NCBI GenBank assembly: GCA_964393115.1
Contig: CAYMST010000078.1
Location: 1-18,314, forward strand
Source of the DNA: CAYMST01 sp964393115
GTDB lineage: Bacteria > Bacteroidota > Bacteroidia > Cytophagales > Cyclobacteriaceae
Direction: 5' to 3'
DNA length: 18,314 nucleotides
Position numbers and translations under genes: made by a program. This document shows, piece by piece, positions 1 through 9,084 of the stretch (the first letter of the stretch is position 1; each line of letters begins with the position of its first letter). Under the pieces are notes generated by a model, which did no database searches, was not told the DNA's origin, and saw only the letters and a program-made list of their open reading frames with translations.

Positions 1-3000
1 AATCAGCTTCCCAATTTCCGGATTTTGATACGTATGATTTCAAATTTACACACACAACAGATGGTTCTGATGTATCTACAGTCAGGTATAACTATGGCGG
101 TAGTGCTTCCACACCTCAAGTAGCGGGTGCTCAGCCCAGCAATCTAGCAAACACTATTTCTTATGCGCGACTAGAAATTTACGGTGACAAATCTTATGAT
201 CTCGTTGGGAGTACGGAGGTGAATAACATACTTTACTTCGCATCTTCTGCTACTGCAGACATCGATCTCGACGTATATGACATGGAGTTGAAGGGTGACT
301 TCGAGAATGATAATGCCAGCGCTACTCCAGATATCACTGGTTCTGGTGCAATTATCTTTAACGGAAGCCAGGTACAAGATTTTAAAGGGCCTGTCAACAT
401 ATCTAATCTTACCATTAATAATTCAGCTTATAATGTTGAATATGAGTTTCAAAGCGATCTAGATAGAAACTTGGTGGTAAGCGGTACTACAACTATTAAC
501 TCGGTATTTGATCTGAATGAAAGTGCCATATTTGATAATGATATGACCTTAAACTTCGGAACGGTTACAGGTACTGGAACGATTAGTATGAGTACAGGAG
601 ATGGAGATGATGATACCGCTTTGGATCAATATGTAGCCTTTCCAACGGGTGATTTTTCCGCCTTCATGGGTTCTGGTGTGGGAAGTGCTGGAGGTACAGT
701 AGAAATATATGGTACGAATAGTATTGCTGACGTTCCAGTGAGAAGTGATTATTCAAACCTATTGATCACCGGAACACTTACAAAGGAGATTAACGCCGCT
801 ATTACCATTCATGGAAACTTAATCGTTGAAGATGCCCTACAAATCAACGCCGATGTTAGTATCAAAGGGGATATTACTAATGTTGGTAACAACGGTAGCA
901 TCTTATGTACCTCAGGCACTGTGACTCTTGATGGGGCGTCTGAGCAAACATTAACGAACAATATCGATTTTGAAAGTTTAAACATCGATAATACCGCAAA
1001 CATTGTTCTTGATGGAGATATCACGGTAGACAATACTTTTTCTATTGATAATGGTTTGTTGAAGGCCACTAATGGCTCCATTACCTTTACCTCTAGTGCT
1101 TCTACTTCTGGATCTTTTACCGCCACCTCCATGATAGAACAGAATGGTCTCAATGATTCAGAAGGCACGGTATTCAAAGAAGGTACAAGTAATGCTCAGT
1201 TGCTCTTTACATTTCCTATCGGTACCGGAGGTGACTATACCCCTGTTGAAATTACAGCCTTAACATCAACCATAACTGGAACAGGAAGTATTGGTGTTAA
1301 GTCCATTCCTATCTCTGGGTTCTCAAACTCGGTAAATCGATACTTCAAGATTAGTACCACTGCTATTTCCGGCGTTTCTGACGCACAACTTACGTTTACC
1401 TATGATGCGGATGATGTAAGTGGAAGCTTGGCCGGAGCTGAGGTAAAACGACTACTTGATGGAGCAGTGAATGATGTTACGGGTGCATTTACAGACACCG
1501 GAAACCGACAATATGGTGTTAACGCTAGTGGGAACACTAACCTAAGAGAAACTTGGTATTTTACGTCTAGCACTCCGACTACCTACTACTCATACACTAC
1601 AGGTAACTGGTCAGATGCGCAGACCTGGACAACAGACCCTTCAGGAGCAACAAGAGTAGGAGGACCTAGTGGTGGTCCAGACAACGGCGATATCGTTGTA
1701 CTCTTAGATGACGATATAGTAATGGATGTTAATAACATTGATTTGACATCGCTGGAGATTCGGACAGGTGCTTCTTTAGACGTTGATGTCACTACAGGGC
1801 ATGTCTTTGGTGCTGTGAAACCAGGAAGCAACGGTGGTGGTACGCTAACTATAGAAGATGATGGTAGTGATTTGAATATTCCCACCGGAGATTATACCAG
1901 CTTTTTTGCAGCCGATGGTGGTACGTTGGAGTACTTAGTAGATGGGATAACAATAGATCTACCGACTTCTGTTACCACTTATAACAACCTACATCTGAGC
2001 GTAAAAAATGGCGCTTCTGTTAGAGTAGCCACAAACGGTGCTGAAGTAGATTATAAACTGAATGGGGATCTTGTACTATCGGATTCTTCGGGAGGCGGTA
2101 CTCTTATCCTAGGTACGGAGGCACAGAAAATTGAGTTTAGCATACTTGGAGATGTTACCGTTGGCAGTAATGTCGTATGGTCTGCAGGTGAATTTTCTCA
2201 AATACATGAAGTACACTTGTCAGGCGGTTTTACGAATAATGGATCAATAGATTTTATAAATGGCAATGACTACGAGGATGCCGATGATGGCTCCGGTACC
2301 GATGGAGCTATCGTTCTCAATATGGTCGGTACCGGAGATGTTGACATTGATGGCTCCGGAAGCTTGTTTGATGTATATAAGCTGGTCGTCAATAAAGATA
2401 ATGTCGATGATGTCGTTGAGGTCAATCCTGCCGTATCCGGAGGAGCGCAAAGCAGTATTCGATTTGTAGGTCCAAATACCGTCCGTCTAGATTATCCGTT
2501 AGACATTGAACGTGGTGTGTGTAAGCTAGGGGCTAATGTTGATATGTCACTGAATGAAAACGATGGCTCAGATGATAACATTACACAACAGCACATCGAT
2601 ATATTGGAAAACACAACGCTTTGGATAGACGGTGCCGTGATGCATTTAAGAAACAGTGATAGAACACGTCTACATATTGATGGTACGCTGAGAGTAACCA
2701 GCGGTGAGTTTAAGATGACCAATAATCCGGAAGGAAGTGATTTTCACTGGTTGACGGTCAATAGTGGCGGTAATTTGGTTGTCCAAGGTGGTTCAGTCTT
2801 CTCAAATGGCCTACATATCTATAATGGAGGGGGCCTTCAACAATTTGGAGGTACTATTAATGTTTACGGTTGGAGTCAAAATAGAGCTGAAGGAGTTTTC
2901 TATCTGGAAGAGGATGCCAACTGGGTGATGTCAGGAACCGCAACACTAAATCTAAATGGAGCTGGTTCTACTAATAACTCAGAGTATATCATGAATGCCA

Positions 3001-6000
3001 CGTTGAGCAATGAAAATAGCTCAATAAGTGGAGGATCCATCAATGTAACTTTAGATGCGCCTTTTGATAGCGACGTAGAAGATCATACGATTTTCTCAAA
3101 TGTTTCATTGTATGATCTTTCTATTTCTGCAGGGGATGACCCAGATGACCATGTTTTGGTACAAAGTGATTTGGTAATCTTAAACGATTTCACAATTGGT
3201 AGTGGGGTAACTATAGATTTGCAAAATGCCTATAACCTCAATGTTGGTGGTGATCTGCTGAATAACGGAACCATTACACAGGTTACGGGTACCACACTCA
3301 CTTTAGATGGTAGCGTAAATCAATCCTTTGTCAATACAAGCGAGTTGACAGTGGATAATTTGATTTACTCACCTTCCAATGCAAATGCGACCCTCACCTT
3401 ATCGACTAGCAACCTAAACGTCGACGGGAATATGACGATCAGCAATGGAACCCTTTCAGATGGTGGTGTGACACTTAGCCTAGATGGTGATCTAAGTGTT
3501 TCGGGAACTGTTACGTCTTCTGGATCAGGAAGTTTGGTTCTAGAAGGAGCTTCAACACAAATCATCAGTTCAGGAAATGACTCATTGGAGATAGCAAATC
3601 TTGAGATTAACAACGCCAATGGTGTGATCTCATCAACGGATCTTCACATATCTTCTGATTTAACCTTAACTGATGGAGTGCTTACAATAGGCAGTAATTT
3701 ATTGTGTTTTGATAATGATGCTTCGTTTACGGTCTCTAGCCCGAGTGCTGCTAAGATGATCGCTACTGCTGGAAATGCATCAGATCAAGGTGTTCAGAAA
3801 ACTTTTGATGGCGATAACGAAAATTTCACCTTCCACTTTGGTACAAGTGCTAAGTATACCCCTGCCCGCATTACCATCAATGCAGCCTCTGACTACGGAA
3901 GTTTTACGTTAAGGCCAGTAGATGAGACTAATCCGTTGGTTACCGGGTCAAATGCGATTGGTTATTATTGGAAAGCCAGTGAATCTGGTTTTACTTTTGG
4001 TGACTACACCTATTCATACCAATATGTTACCTCCGATATTGTGGGGACTGAGGCGAGTTATATTCCTGGTTTTTACAACTCTTCTTCTCCTACAACGTCA
4101 TGGACGACAGGGCTTAGCAGTGCTGTGGTCGAAGATGAAAATCTTGATGGAGGTGCTACAGCGGTAGATGGCGGACGAGTCGATTATTCGTCGGTGAGTT
4201 ACTCAACTGGTGAGTACACGATAGGGGAGAGCACAGCATTGGGAGCATTGACTATTTACTACAGTAGAGCAAACGGTAATTGGAATGCAACAAACACTTG
4301 GTCTACAACGGGACATAACGGTAGTGCTGCTGCTTCTACGCCAACTTCCTCTGATATTGTAGTCATTGGTGATGGGACGACTTACTTTCATGACGTTGCT
4401 ATCAGCCAGAATGGAGAAGCTTCTGGGGCGCTACAGATCAACCAAGGTAGTAGTTTGGACGTAGTGACGTTTACAGGATTGGATTTTGGAGCACTGGCAG
4501 GCGAAGAAGTCGATGGACGTGGTGTTTTGAGAATTTCTGCGTCTAACGGGACAGCAACATTTCCATCGGGAGATTTTGGTCAGTTCTTATCTGACGGAGG
4601 AGGAGAAGTAGAGTATTATACAAGCGGCACAGCATTTGAGCTACCTGCTTCAATTACGTCTTATGCTACCTTAAGCGTAAACGCTGCGAATGGAAATATA
4701 ACCTTGCCAGCGGTTAGTCTTCAAATATATGATACGCTTATTGTTACCGGAGCATCAGGTTCTGGGGACTTTGTGTATGTAAATGACGGCGTAAATGGTG
4801 ATATAAGCGCTGGTTACGTAACACTAAGAGAAGACGCTGAGTTTGTCATTCAAAATGGAGGTAACTCTAGAACTATTGCTATTGCCAACGATCTGTCCAT
4901 TGCTGCTAATAGCAGCTTTGTAGTGGCTTCTTCAGGGAGCGCAGATACCCATCATTTGGAGATAGAAGGGAACTTGTCAAATGAAGGAACCTTTCAATTA
5001 GTTGATAATACCACAGCAACTAGTGCTACCAGGTTTGTGGACCTGACTTTCAGTGGTCAGAATGATGCCACGATTTCAGGAACGACAGGTTCATCTGTTC
5101 TGTATACTATTACGGTAAATAAAGGAATAGATGCTACCACTACATTAGAAATACTAGCGGACAATACATCGCTATATCAGCACATTACTGATGCTGATAC
5201 AGACAACTCATACGAAAAATCACTCACCCTGACCTCAGGCACCTTAAAGCTGACAAGCACCTCGATTGATTGGACGATTATGAGGGGGGATGCCAACGAA
5301 TCATCGGAGGTTTTTGCGATTCCGAGTGCATCACAACTTTGGTTAAACGGTGGCGATGTTACCATCAACGCCTTTGGTGGGTACGGAGGAATATCGTTAT
5401 CTGGAGCACTAACTGTTTCAAATAGTAACTCATCGTTACTCATTGATTCCGATAATACTGACGACAGGCAAGTGAACAACCCTATATGGTACAATATAGA
5501 CGGTTCACCAAGCTTAAACATTTCCGCAGGATCTATAAGTATTGGAAATGGACTGAGACGAGCGCTAAACGCATCTGGATCCTCACTGGCATTTGACATG
5601 AGTGGTGGAACCTTTACAGTTGGAACAGGTGATAGAGGTTATCGAGGAGGAGATATCACAAATGAGAATGATGAACCCAATGGTATGTTTGAGATACTGA
5701 ATACAGGAAGTTCGTTCAACATGAGTGGTGGTACTATTGTAATTCAAAGAAATATTCGAGATCTAACGGATAATGCTACCGTTGTGATTACTCCTGATGT
5801 AGGCTCTGTGACAGGTGGGACTATTCAGTTTGACTTTGACGGAAATGATGAAAACGATCAGGATATGTTTGGCATAGAGTCCAATATAGGGCTTCATAAT
5901 CTGGAATTAGCAACCTCCACTTCGGATGCTGTATTGCTGACGGTATTTGAGAATGATTTAGTGGTCAATGATATTACGATAGGTTCGAATACGACATTGC

Positions 6001-8786
6001 AGGTGGGAGACTTGGATTTAACGGTTTCAGGTGACTTTTCGAATAGTGGGACTTTAAACCTTAACGGATTAACGACATTTGATGGAGCTAATGCGCAAAC
6101 CATTTCTGGAAGTAATATCTCCCTTCAAAATGTAGTCATAGACAAATCTTCTTCCAGCCTAACTTTGAATAGTTCTGCTACAATTAATGGTACATTAACC
6201 TTAAATAGTGGAGCCATACAAATTGGTAATGGTGTTACCCTCACGCAAATCGGTGATATCGAAATGAACGATTCAATCAATACTCAAGGAACAGGTAAAT
6301 TACTGTTGCAAGGTTCCTCTGAACAATTGATAAACGGTAATGGATCAGGTGTTATTGGACATCTGGAAATAAACAATGGTAATGATGTCGCTTTAGGGGC
6401 CGCTATTGAGGTTACAGATACCCTACACTTTATTAGCGGTGTACTAGATATTGATATTCACCGATTGACCCTTGACGATAACTGTATACTCTCCACAGCC
6501 TCTTCATTTGACCAAACAAGAATGATAAGACTTGGGGGCTCAGAAAGTGTAGGAGGAGTAAAAAAACGATTTGATAACGGTAGCCAAAGCATTATTTACT
6601 TATTTCCGATAGGTGTTGGCAGCAAATATACTCCGGCGAGCATTACAGCGGGTACAGCAACATTTAGTGGAGATGATGGAAATATTAATATAAAAGCGAT
6701 AGCAAAGAAGCAGATAAGTACTACTGATGCTGCTGATCTAGAACTGGATTACTACTGGTCAATGTCAGACGGTAACGTATCTGCTATTGCAGGTGCTGTT
6801 TTAGAATTGACGTACGCTGATGAAGATGTAAATGGAACTGAGTCTAGTTATTTGGCTGCGGTCTTCGCCAGTAATTGGACTAGCGGAACAGCAAGTCTTG
6901 GATCCATCAATACAAGCACTAACTTGATAACTATTGATGGAGGAACAGACGTTTCAAATGCAGGGATTTCCTTCTTAGAAGGGGACTTTACAGCTGGACA
7001 ATCGACAGAGTTTCAGTCGCTCTCCACCCTATATTCCAGAAATGATAATGGAGACTGGAGTGATACGGATAATTGGTCTACGACAGAAGGTGGAGGCTCG
7101 GCAGGAGAATCGCCTTCTGGAAACAATGTAGTCGTGCTATCCAATGATACCGTGACCATCGATGTGTCCGATACGAGAGCGGCTACGATTGAGGTTCAGG
7201 CTAATGGCGTACTGATCATTGCTAATGCGACCAATGGGCATGAACTTGGTAACGTATCTGGATCTGGGACCATTATTATAAATGCTGTGACCTTCCCAGA
7301 TTGGGATTTGGATGAGTTTATAGAGACATCTGGAAGTACATTAAGTTACGGTATTGCACTAAGTTTGCCTTCTACTCAGGCTACCTATAATAACCTTAAT
7401 ATTACTGGTGCGGGTGAGACGGAGCTGCCGTCACTATCCATTACAGTCAATGGAAACTTAATAATTAACTCGGGTTCGACTCTTGCAAATCCCAATAACC
7501 AGGATATCACGATTTTAGGTAATTGGGATTCGGAGAATGGAGATTTCACCCCTGGTGAGGGGAAAGTTACCTTCAAGGGGACAACGTCGCAATCAATAAC
7601 TGCTGGAGACTCCAAATTCTATGACTTGGAGATAAATAACGCTAATGATGTTACCATCACGGACACTTTAAGGATAACTAATCTCTTAACCATGAATAGT
7701 GGCGATCTGATTGTTGGTGATAATAACGTACTCATCTTTGAGGAAGACGCTCAGCCGATAGCGAGTGCTGATGCAAATAGTTATATTCAGCAAAGTGGAA
7801 CTGGCTTTATTCGTAAGCTATTCAACAGCTCGACGGTGTTTAAATATGAAATTGGTGATGATGACTACACACCAATTACCTTGACATTTAATGGAGGTAC
7901 GTTTGCCACTGACGCGTATGTTGACGCTACGTTGGATGACCAAGAGCATCCGAGTATTGGCTTACTCAGTTCGACGGTCAGGCTATCCCGATATTGGAGT
8001 CTGAGCCCATCTGGTATTACCGACCCAAGTTACGACGTAACCTTAGAATACCTGGATGCTGATGTAATCGTAAACGGAGGCAGTGAAGCTGATTTAGAAC
8101 TTCATAAATATGCATCCTCATGGTCAGTCGCTTCATCCTCTTCTGTAGAGACAGAGGCTAATACAATTACAGGATTTAACTTCTCGTCCTTTAGCGACTA
8201 TACAGGTTCGGATGACGATGACGATGAAGGTCTTCCGGTGGAGCTTTCTGAGTTCGTTAGTAAAGTCGAAGGTACAAGTGTGATTTTAAATTGGACCACT
8301 TTATCCGAAACTGATAACGCGTATTTTACTGTTGAGAGATCATGGAACGGAGTGGATTTCGATTCGGTAGGATTTGTACAAGGGCATGGTACTAAGATTA
8401 ACCCCACATCTTACGAGTTTGTGGACAATAGACCATATGACGGAGATAACTATTACAGACTAAAACAAGTTGATTTCGATGGTGACTTTGAGTATTCAAG
8501 TATTATATATGCCAATACTTCACAAGAAAATTCAACAGTTTTGGAGGCTAATGTCTATCCAAACCCTTTGAGCAACAGTTCTCTTCAAATATTGGTCAAG
8601 TCAAACGATCCGTTCTCTACTTCCTTACAGATTTATACATCTACGGGAAAGATGATATACCAGGAATACCGCATTTCAAATGGCTTGAAGGTTATAGGAA
8701 GCAATGTCTTTAGACAAAGAGGATTGTATCTAATTACCCTTAGGCAAGGAGAACAAGTCATCACGAAGAGGCTGATTGTAGAATAA
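1..8786 (+). CDS. Giant modular T9SS-secreted surface protein (5' partial)
   Basis: The reading frame is open from the left edge (first full codon at position 3) to the TAA at 8784-8786, giving at least 2927 residues; the true start and signal peptide lie outside, and the in-frame GTG at 219 is only an internal Val. Residue numbers here count from position 3. The protein is Gly/Ser/Thr/Asn/Asp-rich and made of short beta-strand repeats, suggesting a beta-solenoid. Large compound modules recur (listed separately), with headers such as NGNW...TW at about 532, 1424 and 2349, and closing segments containing FPIG..YTP-like motifs at about 404, 1279, 2201 and 2615. An Asp-rich linker (2737-2742) leads to a fibronectin-like domain beginning LPVELSEF (2744). 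The end is a type A sorting domain with NVYPNP at 2850 and a final KRLIVE. By family knowledge, such proteins are exported by Sec and then T9SS, and are held on or released from the cell surface. An adhesin role is inferred; no enzyme motif was recognised. Confidence 0.9.
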   Translation, partial: SASQFPDFDTYDFKFTHTTDGSDVSTVRYNYGGSASTPQVAGAQPSNLANTISYARLEIYGDKSYDLVGSTEVNNILYFASSATADIDLDVYDMELKGDFENDNASATPDITGSGAIIFNGSQVQDFKGPVNISNLTINNSAYNVEYEFQSDLDRNLVVSGTTTINSVFDLNESAIFDNDMTLNFGTVTGTGTISMSTGDGDDDTALDQYVAFPTGDFSAFMGSGVGSAGGTVEIYGTNSIADVPVRSDYSNLLITGTLTKEINAAITIHGNLIVEDALQINADVSIKGDITNVGNNGSILCTSGTVTLDGASEQTLTNNIDFESLNIDNTANIVLDGDITVDNTFSIDNGLLKATNGSITFTSSASTSGSFTATSMIEQNGLNDSEGTVFKEGTSNAQLLFTFPIGTGGDYTPVEITALTSTITGTGSIGVKSIPISGFSNSVNRYFKISTTAISGVSDAQLTFTYDADDVSGSLAGAEVKRLLDGAVNDVTGAFTDTGNRQYGVNASGNTNLRETWYFTSSTPTTYYSYTTGNWSDAQTWTTDPSGATRVGGPSGGPDNGDIVVLLDDDIVMDVNNIDLTSLEIRTGASLDVDVTTGHVFGAVKPGSNGGGTLTIEDDGSDLNIPTGDYTSFFAADGGTLEYLVDGITIDLPTSVTTYNNLHLSVKNGASVRVATNGAEVDYKLNGDLVLSDSSGGGTLILGTEAQKIEFSILGDVTVGSNVVWSAGEFSQIHEVHLSGGFTNNGSIDFINGNDYEDADDGSGTDGAIVLNMVGTGDVDIDGSGSLFDVYKLVVNKDNVDDVVEVNPAVSGGAQSSIRFVGPNTVRLDYPLDIERGVCKLGANVDMSLNENDGSDDNITQQHIDILENTTLWIDGAVMHLRNSDRTRLHIDGTLRVTSGEFKMTNNPEGSDFHWLTVNSGGNLVVQGGSVFSNGLHIYNGGGLQQFGGTINVYGWSQNRAEGVFYLEEDANWVMSGTATLNLNGAGSTNNSEYIMNATLSNENSSISGGSINVTLDAPFDSDVEDHTIFSNVSLYDLSISAGDDPDDHVLVQSDLVILNDFTIGSGVTIDLQNAYNLNVGGDLLNNGTITQVTGTTLTLDGSVNQSFVNTSELTVDNLIYSPSNANATLTLSTSNLNVDGNMTISNGTLSDGGVTLSLDGDLSVSGTVTSSGSGSLVLEGASTQIISSGNDSLEIANLEINNANGVISSTDLHISSDLTLTDGVLTIGSNLLCFDNDASFTVSSPSAAKMIATAGNASDQGVQKTFDGDNENFTFHFGTSAKYTPARITINAASDYGSFTLRPVDETNPLVTGSNAIGYYWKASESGFTFGDYTYSYQYVTSDIVGTEASYIPGFYNSSSPTTSWTTGLSSAVVEDENLDGGATAVDGGRVDYSSVSYSTGEYTIGESTALGALTIYYSRANGNWNATNTWSTTGHNGSAAASTPTSSDIVVIGDGTTYFHDVAISQNGEASGALQINQGSSLDVVTFTGLDFGALAGEEVDGRGVLRISASNGTATFPSGDFGQFLSDGGGEVEYYTSGTAFELPASITSYATLSVNAANGNITLPAVSLQIYDTLIVTGASGSGDFVYVNDGVNGDISAGYVTLREDAEFVIQNGGNSRTIAIANDLSIAANSSFVVASSGSADTHHLEIEGNLSNEGTFQLVDNTTATSATRFVDLTFSGQNDATISGTTGSSVLYTITVNKGIDATTTLEILADNTSLYQHITDADTDNSYEKSLTLTSGTLKLTSTSIDWTIMRGDANESSEVFAIPSASQLWLNGGDVTINAFGGYGGISLSGALTVSNSNSSLLIDSDNTDDRQVNNPIWYNIDGSPSLNISAGSISIGNGLRRALNASGSSLAFDMSGGTFTVGTGDRGYRGGDITNENDEPNGMFEILNTGSSFNMSGGTIVIQRNIRDLTDNATVVITPDVGSVTGGTIQFDFDGNDENDQDMFGIESNIGLHNLELATSTSDAVLLTVFENDLVVNDITIGSNTTLQVGDLDLTVSGDFSNSGTLNLNGLTTFDGANAQTISGSNISLQNVVIDKSSSSLTLNSSATINGTLTLNSGAIQIGNGVTLTQIGDIEMNDSINTQGTGKLLLQGSSEQLINGNGSGVIGHLEINNGNDVALGAAIEVTDTLHFISGVLDIDIHRLTLDDNCILSTASSFDQTRMIRLGGSESVGGVKKRFDNGSQSIIYLFPIGVGSKYTPASITAGTATFSGDDGNINIKAIAKKQISTTDAADLELDYYWSMSDGNVSAIAGAVLELTYADEDVNGTESSYLAAVFASNWTSGTASLGSINTSTNLITIDGGTDVSNAGISFLEGDFTAGQSTEFQSLSTLYSRNDNGDWSDTDNWSTTEGGGSAGESPSGNNVVVLSNDTVTIDVSDTRAATIEVQANGVLIIANATNGHELGNVSGSGTIIINAVTFPDWDLDEFIETSGSTLSYGIALSLPSTQATYNNLNITGAGETELPSLSITVNGNLIINSGSTLANPNNQDITILGNWDSENGDFTPGEGKVTFKGTTSQSITAGDSKFYDLEINNANDVTITDTLRITNLLTMNSGDLIVGDNNVLIFEEDAQPIASADANSYIQQSGTGFIRKLFNSSTVFKYEIGDDDYTPITLTFNGGTFATDAYVDATLDDQEHPSIGLLSSTVRLSRYWSLSPSGITDPSYDVTLEYLDADVIVNGGSEADLELHKYASSWSVASSSSVETEANTITGFNFSSFSDYTGSDDDDDEGLPVELSEFVSKVEGTSVILNWTTLSETDNAYFTVERSWNGVDFDSVGFVQGHGTKINPTSYEFVDNRPYDGDNYYRLKQVDFDGDFEYSSIIYANTSQENSTVLEANVYPNPLSNSSLQILVKSNDPFSTSLQIYTSTGKMIYQEYRISNGLKVIGSNVFRQRGLYLITLRQGEQVITKRLIVE
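3..1583 (+). repeat. Module 1 of the giant protein (partial)
   Basis: This is the first, left-truncated copy of the compound module. It contains a TGDFSAF segment near 640 matching the TGDYTSF and SGDFGQF segments of the next two copies. Next come an LDGASEQTL / SLNIDNTAN pair at about 930-1000 and a closing FPIGTGGDYTP segment at 1212 that runs into a predicted beta-sandwich of about 120 residues. The header with NGNW is outside the window or was lost. Confidence 0.6.
1584..4250 (+). repeat. Module 2 of the giant protein (about 889 residues)
   Basis: It begins with the header YYSYTTGNWSDAQTW and continues through an Asp-rich strand region and a TGDYTSFF segment. A long solenoid middle follows (about 2500-3300, with many GG..N and SGG.I turns). 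Then come LEGASTQII / NLEINNANG near 3540-3620 and the closing FGTSAKYTP segment at 3837. The match to modules 1, 3 and 4 is clear in protein order and motif spacing but not in DNA, so the duplication is old. Confidence 0.65.
4251..7028 (+). repeat. Module 3 of the giant protein (about 926 residues)
   Basis: It begins TIYYSRANGNW and has SGDFGQF near 4570. A long middle with SGG-type turns follows (about 5300-5830). Then come LQGSSEQLI / HLEINNGND near 6310-6390 and the closing FPIGVGSKYTP at 6603. Length and order of parts are nearly the same as in module 2. Confidence 0.65.
7029..8207 (+). repeat. Module 4 of the giant protein (shortened)
   Basis: It begins with LYSRNDNGDW at 7029, keeps FKGTTSQSI / DLEINNAND near 7570-7640, and closes with YEIGDDDYTP at 7845. 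It is under half the length of modules 2 and 3 because the long central solenoid is missing. It directly precedes the Asp-rich linker and the C-terminal domains. Confidence 0.6.
8229..8786 (+). other. Fibronectin-like and T9SS type A sorting domains
   Basis: This is the C-terminal end of the giant protein. LPVELSEF opens a fibronectin-like domain with the NWTT, FTVERS and YYRLKQVDFDG motifs that very often stand before T9SS sorting domains. After a short linker, NVYPNP opens a sorting domain of about 78 residues with the usual strand pattern (LQIYTSTGK, GLYLITLRQGEQVITKRLIVE region). It supports export through the type IX system. Confidence 0.9.
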
Positions 8787-8947
8787 TACCATTTAGGCTA
8801 TATAATGGCGTATTAGTTTACGTGAGTGGTTTTTTCTTATTCAAGGCAAAAAATGTAGTCCTAGAGCGTCAGGACAAGGCTTTTTAACGAAGAAGAAGGG
8901 GAAGCAGTGGCAAAATACACGTCGTTATATTGTTTAAATGGTATAAT
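8783..8947. mobile_element. MITE-like palindromic element with 5-bp flanking direct repeat
   Basis: The direct repeat ATAAT at 8783-8787 and 8943-8947 flanks a 155-bp element (8788-8942). The element ends in perfect 8-bp inverted repeats, ACCATTTA and TAAATGGT. The fold extends well beyond these ends: across the 26 positions of 8788-8813 against 8917-8942, 20 are Watson-Crick pairs, 4 are G.T pairs and only 2 are mismatches. The centre holds a small hairpin (GTCCT 8858-8862, AGGAC 8871-8875) framed by an A-run and a T-run. There is no open frame for a transposase, so it would have to move in trans. The TAA stop of the giant gene lies inside the left ATAAT. The structure is seen directly; mobility is inferred from the flanking direct repeat. 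Confidence 0.6.
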
Positions 8948-8966
8948 AGATTTTTTGGTTAGGAGA

Positions 8967-8995
8967 ACAAAGGGATTCCGAAGGAATCCCTTTGT
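8967..8995 (+). terminator. Intrinsic terminator of the giant gene
   Basis: A perfect 13-bp stem (8967-8979 against 8983-8995) with a 3-nt GAA loop is followed by a CATTTTAT tail on the plus strand. The run after the stem on the minus strand is not T-rich, so it should mainly stop plus-strand transcripts from the giant gene. It now lies 180 nt after the stop; without the 155-bp element and one copy of its flanking repeat it would lie 20 nt after it. Confidence 0.75.
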
Positions 8996-9084
8996 CATTT
9001 TATAGCTTTGCAGAATAAATGTCTGTCTAACAATGCCCTACAAGCTCCAATTTGGTTAGGTCGTAGACTGCAAATTTGAAGCAT
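8996..9084. other. Short convergent gap
   Basis: Between the giant gene's terminator and the end of the lipoprotein gene I see no open frame and no second strong hairpin for the minus-strand transcript. Confidence 0.5.

Noticed and set aside
219..221. GTG as the start of the giant gene
   Set aside because: The frame is open and coding-like back to the left edge, with no promoter or signal peptide at 219, so this is an internal Val.
809..8407. Antisense open frames inside the giant gene
   Set aside because: They are low-complexity Ser/Pro/Val-rich mirror frames of a Gly/Thr/Asp-rich repeat gene, with no domain or start context.
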